Assembly (NCBI RefSeq): GCF_002095395.1
Contig: NZ_MJEI01000076.1
Coordinates: 1-64,000, forward strand
DNA from: Williamsia sp. 1135
GTDB taxonomy: Bacteria > Actinomycetota > Actinomycetes > Mycobacteriales > Mycobacteriaceae
Length of the DNA: 64,000 nucleotides
Reading direction: 5' to 3'
In this document: positions 27,401 to 35,391 of the stretch, one piece after another
Position numbering within the stretch: the first letter of the stretch is position 1
Layout of the letters: the number at the start of each line of letters is the position of its first letter
Translations under genes and position numbers: made by a program
The notes under the pieces: model-generated
What the model was told of the DNA's origin: nothing
Databases searched by the model: none
Seen by the model: the letters and a program-made list of their open reading frames with translations, nothing else

Positions 27401-28570
27401 GCGTGCCTGATCACGCTTGGACCGCAGGTTCTTGATCTCGCTGGTCGCGACTCGCGACTGGAAGCTGCCCTTACGGGTGGCGATCGCCTCGACGCTGTCG
27501 ATCAGCGACTGGGAACCGTCCTTGGTCACATCGGTGATCGAGACCGCCAGTTCCTGCAGTTCGACGGGAAGCTTGTCTCGGAGTACGTGCAGGGCCTGCG
27601 CCTTCTCCGAGACGACCAGCACCCGCTGACCCTTGGCCAGGAGAGCCGACATGAGATTCGCGATCGTGTGGGTCTTACCTGTTCCTGGCGGACCTTCGAC
27701 GACGACCCCGCTGTCGAGGCCGAGTTGCGCGAGGATGTCGCGCTGTTCGACGTTCGACGGCAACGGATAGAGCGCGTCTTCGACGAGTTCGGCCGCGGAC
27801 ATCGCGCCGGTCTCGCGCAGCCGAGAGACCCGCTCCGACGCTTCGACCGGCTCGACCAGTTGTGCAAGGCCGATCGGGATGTCATTTGATTCATCCCGAA
27901 CGCTGGCCATCATGGCCTCGTAGTAATCGAGCAGCGGCGCCGAACCGCGACGACGCAGGACGAGAGCAGGCGCCAAGTCGACCGTCACGGAGGCAGGGTC
28001 GTCGACGACCGCGCGTCGCCACTTGGTGAAGAATTTCTCGACCGACTCCGCGATCGGCGAGCGCGTGGTGCCAAGGGTGTCCGAGAGCTCGGTCGACGCC
28101 GCCAGGTCGAACCCGTCGAGGCCGGTGAGCAGATGACCTGCGTGCAGCTCCGGTTGTGACCCTCCGGCGAGCCTGACGCTGATGACCCCGGTGGCGTGGT
28201 CATGATCGGCGATGACCGGCTGGGTGAGAAGGTGCTCGCGGATGGCCGTGGGCCCATGAGCCGTGAGCAGCCCTGACGCAACCACGAGCTCCAGCGATTC
28301 TGGACGCTCGGCCAATTCGTCGATGGCCTGGGCCAGCAGGTCGTACGCGGTGTTCTGCAGCTCGTTGCTGCGGGAGAGTTCGGTGATCACCTGGCCCACC
28401 GCTGCATCGCGGTCGATAGAGATGTCGTAATCAGGCCCGAGCCAGACCACCCCGGCGTGCTCTGAGACGTCCCGGATGACCGAGGACTTGGCCCGAACCA
28501 GCTCATGCAGGAACTGCAACAGGCGCAGTACCCTGCCGCGCCGGTCGTCGCCGGGCACAGAATCGGTCAT
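24407..28570 (-). CDS. SF1 (Upf1-like) helicase with C-terminal MTES/Vsr-type nuclease domain
   Basis: A 1,387-residue protein. After an N-terminal region of about 280 residues that I do not recognise comes an SF1 helicase: Walker A GPPGTGKTHT (Lys near 299), motif Ia VVSEKAQAL, a long, mostly helical insertion (about 370-900), Walker B VVIVDEASQAD (Asp/Glu near 965-966), motif III VIVVGDDRQCAP, motif V QGDERHVIFLS and motif VI NVAASRA. The last 130 residues form a restriction-endonuclease fold with DLVVTG and VECDGDEF (Glu near 1302), followed by RELRRCGWRFWRV, typical of MTES/Vsr-like domains. Helicase plus Vsr-type nuclease occurs in anti-phage systems such as Hhe, so a defence role is plausible but unproven. 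Start ATG 28570 is five bases after GAGG; the adjacent ATG 28573 is an alternative. Confidence 0.85.
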   Translation of the reverse strand: MTDSVPGDDRRGRVLRLLQFLHELVRAKSSVIRDVSEHAGVVWLGPDYDISIDRDAAVGQVITELSRSNELQNTAYDLLAQAIDELAERPESLELVVASGLLTAHGPTAIREHLLTQPVIADHDHATGVISVRLAGGSQPELHAGHLLTGLDGFDLAASTELSDTLGTTRSPIAESVEKFFTKWRRAVVDDPASVTVDLAPALVLRRRGSAPLLDYYEAMMASVRDESNDIPIGLAQLVEPVEASERVSRLRETGAMSAAELVEDALYPLPSNVEQRDILAQLGLDSGVVVEGPPGTGKTHTIANLMSALLAKGQRVLVVSEKAQALHVLRDKLPVELQELAVSITDVTKDGSQSLIDSVEAIATRKGSFQSRVATSEIKNLRSKRDQARAKREQILREIWQLRESETEKHEWVAAGYSGTAAHIVRQCNQVAEQHDWLPGPLSSALPALEPTEFERLLELLRARGDGWSDRLAQHLPPLDDVLPGTVELEQICKRVQERPSEGMVGSGSLLAILADVDSARLLRVKTRCDRLGAAVREVRTFPPHLQQMAQRLLSGEASYLWNRVTALSEVIDDATERDKRIGTHTVEVDGAATGDSVLFEQAAEYLESGGVWRGRFRKAPQQKAVEDLGASYTVDGRVPTDAPSLRLVADHLGVLDAVARVQSILAEVNVPMDTSGTRSVQLGRLVRLDGQLAWVSELLTGRDQLVRELNSISPGGPRPKSIDEVEEVARQAGAIAAANDGTLARRELDDIARVLSAEIEKGPSSEGDALLAAVRAADPDAILETRRAFNSARIERESQGALDLLELRLKQKAPNLVKLLIETSTEAIWDDRLADMDAAWSWRRAYQWAQDRSDPEREMRLEADLDEVEADITHFTARLAAACAWRECLEHMTVSQVQALQSYRDHITNIGKGSGKHAERFRLAARSAMAQAQTAVPAWIMPISQVLSSVAPQQNSFDVVIVDEASQADISSLFLLWLAPRVIVVGDDRQCAPGGFGGSGMDEVFTKLDTYLYDIPQYMRDSLTPRSSLFSMLRTRFGHVVRLREHFRSMPEIIEFSSRQFYPDSPLIPVRQFGADRLPPLQTRHIDGARSSGSNSSLVNPDEAAALVQLLKEADADPRYAGMSFGVVVLQGQRQVDLVSQSLRDAIDPETWRERALRVGTPPDFQGDERHVIFLSMVVCPETNVNALTRSESQRRINVAASRAMEQLWLVHSVEAEDLKANDLRYSLLTYMQKTEGALVDPMPVGITTTSRNEPFDSLFEQQIFVDLTERGFYVNPKVVVNNRVIDLVVTGSDARLAVECDGDEFTSTPEQARADMERERELRRCGWRFWRVRESEYLLDPELAMRGLWDELERRGVSPNSVAPELAGSSDVEPWQPLALSGGD

Positions 28571-28697
28571 CATGTCCTCGAGTTAAGCCTCAGGTTGATA
28601 CTTACTAACCCAGAACGCTACCCGTTGCAGCGACCGTCTTCACGAGATGGCTGCCGAATGTCGGACTCGACTTCCCTACGCTCGCGCCGTTCTCCCC

Positions 28698-29039
28698 TCA
28701 GGCAGTTGTCGCGGAACGCAAGGCGCGGAAACCGCCGTCGACATAATGCACATGGGTGTAGCCCAACGCGGCGATCCGCTGGGCGATCTGGGGTGCCTGT
28801 GAACTCACCGATACGACCGCGATCTCGGTGTCCAGGTCGTCGATCACAGGAATGCGATGCTTCGAAGTCGGGTCGAAAGCTGCGAGGAGCTCATGGGGTT
28901 CGACCACCACGGCTCCGGGCAGACTGCCCTGGTGCCGCACGACCTGAGGTCGCATGTCGACCACGATTGCATCTCCGCGATCGCGATGCTCGGCACATTC
29001 TTGCGCCGAGATCGGATCAGCCATCATTACTGGACTCAT
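28698..29039 (-). CDS. rhodanese-like domain protein lacking the catalytic Cys
   Basis: A 113-residue single-domain rhodanese. The fold markers are present: DAIVVDMRP near the N terminus, HQGSLPGAVVVEP in the middle and the closing helix-strand IAALGYTHVHYVDGGFRAL. The active-site loop, normally C-x4-[RS] after a VVxY strand, reads AVVSVSSQAPQ, so the sulfur-carrying Cys appears replaced by Ser. Sulfurtransferase activity is therefore doubtful and a binding or regulatory role is more likely. AGAGGA lies six bases before ATG 29039; a GTG at 29042 is an alternative. The gene stands alone, upstream of the helicase-nuclease gene on the same strand with a 127-base gap. Confidence 0.8.
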   Translation of the reverse strand: MSPVMMADPISAQECAEHRDRGDAIVVDMRPQVVRHQGSLPGAVVVEPHELLAAFDPTSKHRIPVIDDLDTEIAVVSVSSQAPQIAQRIAALGYTHVHYVDGGFRALRSATTA

Positions 29040-29247
29040 CACCGTTCCTCTTACCTACAACTTGTGTGCGCTCTTGTTGTGTCGTTCACCACACCCGAAT
29101 TGTTACGGGAGGATGACGTCGAATCTAAGTTCGCAACACCAGAACCACGCCGCCGGCGATACTACCGATCGTCCGGGATGTATTCCACCCGGTGATCTCA
29201 CAGCTCACAAGAGGTGATAGGGAAGAGTGATCTGCCCAGCTCGGACC

Positions 29248-31023
29248 CTACGGGCGGGCCCGGCCTGCAACTTTCTGTGACCCGCGACGCTCGCGCCCGT
29301 ACGACTTCCCGCCGCCGGCGCCCTTGTTGCCGTAGGAAGATCGCGAGCGTGGAGCCCCGTCGTCTTTCTTGATGCCGATGGGCACGCCGCCGATACGGGT
29401 ACCACGCAGACGCGTCAGCGTCTCCCGGTCGAGATTGCGCGGCAACTCGACCAGCGAGTGGTCTGCACGGATGCTGATGTGGCCGAAATCGCCTCGCGAG
29501 AGGCCTCCTTCGTTGGCGATCGCACCGACTATGGCACCCGGGGTCACGTTGTTCTGACGACCGACGGCGAGCCGGTACGTCGCGAACTCGGTGTCGCCGC
29601 CGCGGCCGGAACGCTCGGCACGCTCCTTGCGGTCGCGATCCTTACGTTCGCTCGCAGGCGGATCCGGCGACATCAGGAAGCCGCCGTCGCGCGTTTCGAG
29701 TGCGAGTGCAGCCGCGATGTCGGCCATCGTGACGTCGTTCTCTTGCGCGTAGCCCTCGATCAGTTTCCGGAACATGTCCAGGTGATCGGAGCCCAGGTTC
29801 TGGGTGATCGACTCGGCGAACTTCGTCTTGCGCTGGGCGTTCACATCGTCGACGCTCGGCAGCCCGATCTCGTCGAGCGGTTGGCGTGTCGCCTTCTCGA
29901 TGGCGCGCAACAGGTGGCGCTCGCGCGGGGACACGAACAGCAGCGCAGTGCCGGACCTGCCCGCGCGGCCGGTGCGGCCGATGCGGTGCACGTACGCCTC
30001 GGTGTCGTGCGGGATGTCGTAGTTCAGCACGTGGGAGATGCGATCGACGTCGAGTCCGCGGGCCGCCACGTCGGTGGCGACGAGGATGTCGACCTGACCG
30101 TTCTTGAGTTGCGCGATGGTGCGCTCACGCTGAGCCTGGGCGATGTCACCGTTGATGGCCGCCGCGGAGAACCCGCGCGAACGCAACCGTTCTGCGAGAT
30201 CTTCGGTGGCCTGCTTCGTACGGACGAAGACGATCATCGCGTCGAACTGCTCGACTTCGAGGACGCGCGTCAGGGCGTCGAGTTTGCGTTGATGCGAAAC
30301 CTGCAGGTAGCGCTGCGTGATGTTCGACGCAGTGCCCGTTTTGGCCTTCATCGTGACCTCGACGGGGTCCTTCAGGTACTTCTGCGACAGCCGGCCGATG
30401 GTCTTCGGCATCGTCGCGGAGAACAGCGCGACCTGCTTGGTGTCCGGAGTGTCCTTGAGGATTCGTTCGACATCCTCGGCGAAGCCCATGTTGAGCATCT
30501 CGTCGGCTTCGTCCAGCACGAGGTAGTCGAGCTCGGAGATGTCGAGCGTGCCCTTGTCGAGATGATCGATCACGCGACCGGGGGTGCCGACGATGATCTG
30601 TGCACCGCGCCGCAATCCAGACAACTGGACGGTGTAGCTCTGTCCGCCGTAGATCGGCAGCACCTTCACGCCGGGCAGGTGTGCCGAGTACCGGCCGAAC
30701 GCTTCGGCGACCTGCAGTGCGAGCTCACGGGTCGGCGCGAGGATCAGCGCCTTCGGTTTACGGGCGGATGCATCGATCCCCGAGAGGATGGGAACGGCGA
30801 ACGCCGCGGTCTTACCCGTTCCGGTCTGGGCAAGACCGACGACGTCACGACCCTCGAGGAGCGGCGGAATCGTCGCAGCCTGGATCGGTGACGGGGTCTC
30901 GTAGCCCACGTCTGTGAGCGCTTGGAGTACCCGGGCATCCATCCCGAGGTCTGCAAACGTGATGGTTTCTTCACTCGCAGCGGCCGCATCACTCACGGCG
31001 GCCGCATCAATACTGTCGGTCAT
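29248..31023 (-). CDS. deaD: DEAD-box ATP-dependent RNA helicase, DeaD/CsdA type
   Basis: A 591-residue RNA helicase for cold-shock or ribosome-assembly remodelling. Q motif FADLGMDARVLQALTDVGYETPSPIQ, Walker A AQTGTGKT, PTRELA, TPGR, DEAD, SAT, and HRIGRTGR are all intact. After the two RecA domains (to about residue 380) comes the dimerisation region, then a DbpA-type RNA-binding domain near 480-560 (YRLAVGRQNNVTPGAIVGAI) and a basic Gly/Arg/Ser-rich tail ending KVAGRARP. The start at ATG 31023 skips an upstream in-frame extension; a TACAGT box lies eight bases before it, so it may also be leaderless. Confidence 0.96.
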   Translation of the reverse strand: MTDSIDAAAVSDAAAASEETITFADLGMDARVLQALTDVGYETPSPIQAATIPPLLEGRDVVGLAQTGTGKTAAFAVPILSGIDASARKPKALILAPTRELALQVAEAFGRYSAHLPGVKVLPIYGGQSYTVQLSGLRRGAQIIVGTPGRVIDHLDKGTLDISELDYLVLDEADEMLNMGFAEDVERILKDTPDTKQVALFSATMPKTIGRLSQKYLKDPVEVTMKAKTGTASNITQRYLQVSHQRKLDALTRVLEVEQFDAMIVFVRTKQATEDLAERLRSRGFSAAAINGDIAQAQRERTIAQLKNGQVDILVATDVAARGLDVDRISHVLNYDIPHDTEAYVHRIGRTGRAGRSGTALLFVSPRERHLLRAIEKATRQPLDEIGLPSVDDVNAQRKTKFAESITQNLGSDHLDMFRKLIEGYAQENDVTMADIAAALALETRDGGFLMSPDPPASERKDRDRKERAERSGRGGDTEFATYRLAVGRQNNVTPGAIVGAIANEGGLSRGDFGHISIRADHSLVELPRNLDRETLTRLRGTRIGGVPIGIKKDDGAPRSRSSYGNKGAGGGKSYGRERRGSQKVAGRARP

Positions 31024-31209
31024 TACTGTCCACTGTAGCCGTGAACAGCCCAAATCCGTTATTCGCAGCGTAGGGTGCCGCAGTCGCTCGTAGCTGCTTC
31101 GCAGGTCCCTTACTGACGAGTAATGACAAAAGGTAATCTATCGCACAGTTGCCGGTGTCCGATTTCGTCAGTCACCGGTTCTCCGCATTCCATGCCGCAG
31201 GAGGCCTAC

Positions 31210-33003
31210 GTGCAAGAGATCACCGTCCCGTCCGACTTCGTTGTGCCGGACAAGGCATCCATCGTCGATTCGATGTTGCGGCACCGCGAGGAATCACCGA
31301 CCAAAGCGCTGTTCAAGCGGCGCACCGATGGCGGCGCCTGGGCCGACATCAGCACCAAGGAATTCGCGGACCTCGTCGACGCGGTGGCCAAGGGCTTCAT
31401 CGCCTCCGGCATCGGCCCCGGCGACCGGGTGTCGATCCTGAGCGCAACCCGTTACGAGTGGACCGTGATCGACTACGCCGTGTGGCGTGCCGGCGGCACC
31501 ACGGTCGCCATCTACGAGACCTCGTCCTCGTCGCAGGTCCAGTACATCGTCGAGAACTCGGAGACCTCGCTCATCGTGGTCGAGACCGAGGGCCAGAAGT
31601 CGGAGCACTCGCCCGCTCTCGCCGAGGCGGCGAGCCTGAAGGAGACACTTGTCATCGACTCGGGTGCGATCGACGAACTGAAGAAGCGTGGCGAGAAGAT
31701 CGACGACGCGGAGCTGGACCAGCGACATGCGAACACGCTGTCGAGCGACATCGCGACCCTCGTCTACACCTCCGGCACCACCGGCAAGCCCAAAGGCGTT
31801 GCACTGACCCACGCCAACTTCCTGCACGAGTGCCACGCGGTGCGGGTGACGCTCGGCGACCTGATGTCCGAGGGCAGCTCCACCCTGCTGTTCCTTCCCC
31901 TGGCCCATGTGTTCGCGCGCATCATCTCTGTCGCGTCGATTGTGCATCTGGTGCAACTCGGCCACACCACTGTCGGCCCGACGCTCATGGATGATCTCGC
32001 GGCATTCAAGCCCAGCTACCTGCTGTCGGTGCCGCGTGTGTTCGAGAAGGTCTACAACAGCGCCAAGCAGAAGGCCGAAGACGGCGGGAAGGGCAAGATC
32101 TTCGGCAAGGCCGCCGACACCGCGATCGAGTACTCCAAGGCTCTCGAGACCCCGTCCGGCCCAGGGCTCGCACTCAAGCTCAAGCACAAGCTGTTCGACG
32201 CTCTCGTCTACTCCAAGCTGCGCGCCGCTCTCGGTGGCGAGTGCACCAGCGCGGTGTCCGGTGGCGCCGCGCTCGGCGCTCGGCTCGGGCACTTCTTCCG
32301 CGGCATCGGGATCCCGATCTACGAGGGCTACGGCCTCAGCGAGACCACCGCCGCAGTAACCGTGAACGCCGAAGGTGCACAACGCATCGGGACGGTCGGA
32401 CGGCCCATCTACGGCCAGTCGGTCGCGATTGCCGACGACGGCGAGGTCTTGCTCAAGGGACCGGTCGTGTTCGGTGGTTACTGGAAGAACGAGCAGGCGA
32501 CTGCCGACGCCCTCAAGGACGGCTGGTTCCATACCGGCGACATCGGCACGCTCGATGACGGATACCTCTCGATCACCGGACGCAAGAAGGAACTGATCGT
32601 CACCGCCGGCGGTAAGAATGTCTCGCCGGCACAGATGGAGGACGCGGTCCGCGCTCATCCCCTGGTCAGCCAGGCGTTGGTCGTCGGTGACAACAAGCCG
32701 TTCATCGCGGCCCTGATCACCCTCGATCCAGAGGCCCTCCCGGGCTGGCTCGAGCGGCACGAGCTGCCCGCGGACACCGCGATCGCGGATCTGCTCGAGA
32801 ACAAGGACATCCTCGCCGACATCGATGACGCCGTGAAGACTGCCAACACCCTGGTGTCCAAGGCGGAAGCGATCAAGAAGTTCCGGATCATCGACACCGA
32901 CTTCACGATCGAGTCCGGAGAATTGACGCCCACGCTCAAGCTCAAGCGCAACGTCATCCACGACTCACACGCCGACGAGATCGAGGGTCTTTACACGAAG
33001 TAG
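31210..33003 (+). CDS. long-chain acyl-CoA synthetase, FadD15-like
   Basis: A 597-residue adenylate-forming enzyme that activates fatty acids to acyl-CoA through acyl-AMP, probably membrane-associated. The AMP-binding signature LVYTSGTTGKPKG, GYGLSETTAAVTVN, the WFHTGDIGTL aspartate and the C-terminal domain hinge ITGRKKELIVTAGGKN are present, with a final lysine-containing LKLKRN. It is most similar to the FadD15 (Rv2187) group. The start is GTG 31210, preceded by a perfect AGGAGG five bases upstream; an in-frame ATG at 31192 would overlap that site. A strong terminator follows 18 bases after the stop. Confidence 0.93.
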   Translation: MQEITVPSDFVVPDKASIVDSMLRHREESPTKALFKRRTDGGAWADISTKEFADLVDAVAKGFIASGIGPGDRVSILSATRYEWTVIDYAVWRAGGTTVAIYETSSSSQVQYIVENSETSLIVVETEGQKSEHSPALAEAASLKETLVIDSGAIDELKKRGEKIDDAELDQRHANTLSSDIATLVYTSGTTGKPKGVALTHANFLHECHAVRVTLGDLMSEGSSTLLFLPLAHVFARIISVASIVHLVQLGHTTVGPTLMDDLAAFKPSYLLSVPRVFEKVYNSAKQKAEDGGKGKIFGKAADTAIEYSKALETPSGPGLALKLKHKLFDALVYSKLRAALGGECTSAVSGGAALGARLGHFFRGIGIPIYEGYGLSETTAAVTVNAEGAQRIGTVGRPIYGQSVAIADDGEVLLKGPVVFGGYWKNEQATADALKDGWFHTGDIGTLDDGYLSITGRKKELIVTAGGKNVSPAQMEDAVRAHPLVSQALVVGDNKPFIAALITLDPEALPGWLERHELPADTAIADLLENKDILADIDDAVKTANTLVSKAEAIKKFRIIDTDFTIESGELTPTLKLKRNVIHDSHADEIEGLYTK

Positions 33004-33020
33004 ACAAGAACCCGAAAGCA

Positions 33021-33056
33021 ACGGGAGGCAGGCCACCACGGCCTGCCTCCCGTTTC
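33021..33056 (+). terminator. terminator after acyl-CoA synthetase gene
   Basis: ACGGGAGGCAGGCC (33021-33034) pairs perfectly with GGCCTGCCTCCCGT (33040-33053) around ACCAC, followed by TTC. Confidence 0.85.
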
Positions 33057-33096
33057 GCGTTTCCGTCGCCAATGTGGTCGGTCAGAGCGAGTTGGC

Positions 33097-33139
33097 GGGA
33101 ATGTTCGTCCCCGAGGTGGATTGCCGAGGGAACATTCCC
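33097..33139. repeat. inverted repeat GGGAATGTTC / GAACATTCCC
   Basis: Two perfect 10-bp arms (33097-33106 and 33130-33139) are separated by 23 bases. The flanks CCCCGAGG and CCGAGGG extend the symmetry imperfectly. It lies between the convergent acyl-CoA synthetase and the small membrane protein gene, so its role is unclear. Confidence 0.5.
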
Positions 33140-33225
33140 CCGAACCGTCTCTGAGGGGACGTTTTTCGCGAATCGACTGCTGGGCAAGTGGGTACGGTGG
33201 CCGCCGAGGGCCCGCGACGAGTGGG

Positions 33226-33402
33226 CTACTTCAGTACCAAGACGATGACGACGAGAGCCAGCAACGCAACCAAGACGAGCCACTCCCATTTGTCGCCGCG
33301 ACTCTTGCGCGGCGGCGGGGTGTGCTCGCTCTCGGCTTTCTTCGCTGCCTGCTGGGCACGGAAACCGGCCGTCCACGGTGGTGGCGGCGGAAAATCACTC
33401 AC
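33226..33402 (-). CDS. 58-residue tail-anchored membrane protein
   Basis: A short but convincing gene. GTG 33402 is preceded by AAGGAG at 9-base spacing. The protein starts MSDFPPPPPW, continues with a charged stretch (RAQQAAKKAESEH, then PPPRKSRGDK) and ends in a single transmembrane helix WLVLVALLALVVIVLVLK right at the C terminus. This gives a cytoplasmic Pro-rich head anchored by its tail. I do not recognise a family. The upstream 265 bases (33403-33667) hold no gene I can support; they separate it from the 3' end of the beta-lactamase-fold gene. Confidence 0.75.
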   Translation of the reverse strand: MSDFPPPPPWTAGFRAQQAAKKAESEHTPPPRKSRGDKWEWLVLVALLALVVIVLVLK

Positions 33403-33667
33403 TGTCTTCTACTCCTTGAACGTACTGCGTAAATCCGGCTCAGCTCTGAGCTTTTCGGTCAACGACCGATGCCGGGGTTCCGTTCCCAACTGCGGCGGTG
33501 GGGCGACCGAGATCACAGCACCCGACCACGAGGAGCGGCGTCGCGGCCTATCCACGGTCGGCAACAGGGCGCAGCACGAGCGTCCGCAGAGCGATCGGAG
33601 TGGCGGAATACGCTCCGGCCCAGGAGATCACACGAATACTCGGCAATCTCCCGACGTCTTCACGGCG

Positions 33668-34597
33668 TCAGTTCATCACATCGGACGCCTGATCCAACAC
33701 CTCGTACACGGCGGCGGCCAACGCGGTGAGGCGGTCCCTTTCCGGTTGCCAATCCTGGTCGAACTGTTGCCGGCTCAGGAGCACCACCACGAACCGGCCG
33801 TCGTCACCGACGAGCCCCGCGCTGTGCAGGTAACTCGTCTGATCGTCGCAGCACATCCAGCCCTGCTTCGCGACGGCGATCCCGACCTGCCGTGGAGCAA
33901 GGAGTCCGAAGTCCTGCGCGAAGCCGTCTGTCGCGACGGGCGGCGCGGCGGCGAGAGCACCGATGATCATATCTCGATCCATCTCCGGCATCGAGATCAC
34001 ATGCCGATAAAGCGTCGCGAGATCGGCAGCCGTGGTCGTCATCTGCCCCCAATACGACGGATCGACGGGCGCAGTCGTCCCGACCAGTCCGACTCGCGCA
34101 CTCACGCGTGCCGCAGCACCCTGTCCATCGAACCTCTCCCACAATTCGTTCATTGCGAGGTCATCGCTCGGCCCGAGGGCGCGCCGCAGCAACTCGAGGT
34201 CTGGCTCGCCGACCACGAGGTCGTCATCTCGTCGTCTGTCGATCACGTCCACGGTCACAACGAGTTTGGCGAGCGACGCAGCAAACATGGGCACCGGCGC
34301 AGGGGTGGTGGACGCACTGACCCCGGTCGTCGTGTCGAGCACCGCCGCGTCGAGGTCGATACCGCCCCCGGCGGTCGCTGTGGCCTGCGCCGCGGCCAGC
34401 GCCGCAAACGAGTGATCGGCTGACACGGGTCCTGATGGTGCCATCAAGAGAGAATTGGTGGGCACGGGGGCGGCGGCCCGTGCCGACCCGCACACGACCG
34501 CCCCGACCGACGCCGCGACGAGGATCTGCGCAGCGATCAGCGACGCCGCCACGACGGTGCGTAGGGGCGGTGCCGCGGAGGTGGATCGAGCGAACAT
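33668..34597 (-). CDS. exported class A beta-lactamase-fold serine hydrolase
   Basis: A 309-residue protein with an N-terminal signal sequence (hydrophobic core TVVAASLIAAQILVAASVGAVV, likely cut at ARA-AP). The penicillin-binding fold is indicated by Ser108-Leu-Ala-Lys111 (SxxK), SDD near 144 with Asn150 (SDN-like), and AVAKQGW in place of KTG. The family covers beta-lactamases, carboxypeptidases and many exported proteins of unknown substrate; the weak third motif argues against a potent lactamase. The start at ATG 34597 gives a normal signal peptide; a GTG at 34660 would add 21 residues. The small unknown gene lies 64 bases upstream on the same strand. Confidence 0.75.
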   Translation of the reverse strand: MFARSTSAAPPLRTVVAASLIAAQILVAASVGAVVCGSARAAAPVPTNSLLMAPSGPVSADHSFAALAAAQATATAGGGIDLDAAVLDTTTGVSASTTPAPVPMFAASLAKLVVTVDVIDRRRDDDLVVGEPDLELLRRALGPSDDLAMNELWERFDGQGAAARVSARVGLVGTTAPVDPSYWGQMTTTAADLATLYRHVISMPEMDRDMIIGALAAAPPVATDGFAQDFGLLAPRQVGIAVAKQGWMCCDDQTSYLHSAGLVGDDGRFVVVLLSRQQFDQDWQPERDRLTALAAAVYEVLDQASDVMN

Positions 34598-34660
34598 CGT
34601 ATGTCCAGCATCCGCTTCTCTGAGGCTTGCGGCCACTTCGCCACCTGTGTACCTCACCAC

Positions 34661-34978
34661 CTACCGGGGACCGGGATGCTCGGCCGGCCGCAGCGCCCAC
34701 CCGGGAACCCAGTGCGTCACCTTTTCCTCGCGACCTTTCGCCGGGATCGTATAGGTCACCTTGCCGAACCACTCCCCCCATTCCGTCATGCCCCACTCGG
34801 TCAGGACCCCCAGCGTCTTTTTACGAAATTGCAGTCCATCGGGGTGGTACGAGCCGGAATGGTGCGGCTGATAGGCGTAGAGCGTGATCAGGTCGACGGT
34901 CACCGCCATATGGCCCACGCGGACGAACGCCGGTCGTCGCGGTTGACCGCTGTCTCCACCGATGCTCGCCGTCTTCAT
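34661..34978 (-). CDS. unknown 105-residue protein
   Basis: I do not recognise this protein. It begins MKTASIGGDSGQPRRP and contains MAVTVDLITLYAYQPHHSGS, GLQFRKKTLGVLTEWG and TEWGEWFGKVTYTIPAKGRE. It is rich in Trp, Tyr and His, with alternating strand-like segments and no membrane helix or signal. TATGGT (34985-34990, minus strand) lies six bases before ATG 34978, supporting that start over ATG 34981. An internal Met before AVTVDL is another option. It is followed 64 bases later by the exported serine hydrolase gene. Confidence 0.6.
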   Translation of the reverse strand: MKTASIGGDSGQPRRPAFVRVGHMAVTVDLITLYAYQPHHSGSYHPDGLQFRKKTLGVLTEWGMTEWGEWFGKVTYTIPAKGREEKVTHWVPGWALRPAEHPGPR

Positions 34979-34990
34979 CATTCGACCATA
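34976..34990 (-). promoter_or_regulatory. leaderless -10 box of unknown 105-residue gene
   Basis: TATGGT on the minus strand (34985-34990), CGAATG, then ATG at 34978. Confidence 0.4.
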
Positions 34991-35197
34991 CGTTCGAAGT
35001 ACTGATAGTCTCAAGCGCGGCGGGGCGGCGATGCCTGCGGAGTCCGAATGGAGACGTGGAGACGCCGCTCTGCCTATCGACCTGGTCTTTCTACCGACTG
35101 ACCTCGGTTGTACGCAGAATGTCTGCGACAAACCAATCCCTACCCGGCCGGGGACCGAATGACTGGATGCCGGGGGACCCCCGACCCTCCCGGCACT

Positions 35198-35231
35198 ACC
35201 GCCCCTCGGCCTTCACAGGCCGAGGGGCGGT
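35198..35231 (-). terminator. strong hairpin downstream of tRNA-Leu
   Basis: ACCGCCCCTCGGCCT (35198-35212) and AGGCCGAGGGGCGGT (35217-35231) form a perfect 15-bp stem with a 4-base loop. It lies 14 bases beyond the CCA end of the minus-strand tRNA. No U tract follows. Confidence 0.65.
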
Positions 35232-35244
35232 CATCTTGTTCACG

Positions 35245-35329
<85 letters not shown>

Positions 35330-35376
35330 GTGCAGAGCACAGACTACCGGCTGACCAGCGAGTTGCGGCACTTAGG

Positions 35377-35391
35377 TACGGTCAAGACATG
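35377..35391 (+). promoter_or_regulatory. leaderless -10 box of lprD-like gene
   Basis: TACGGT (35377-35382), CAAGAC, then ATG at 35389. Confidence 0.5.

Noticed and set aside
29458..32961. Long antisense frames opposite deaD and the acyl-CoA synthetase gene
   Set aside because: Low-complexity, charged products lying opposite well-supported genes; same codon-bias artefact.
33188..34423. 411-codon plus-strand frame
   Set aside because: It crosses the 58-residue gene and most of the exported serine hydrolase gene in antisense and has no recognisable motif.
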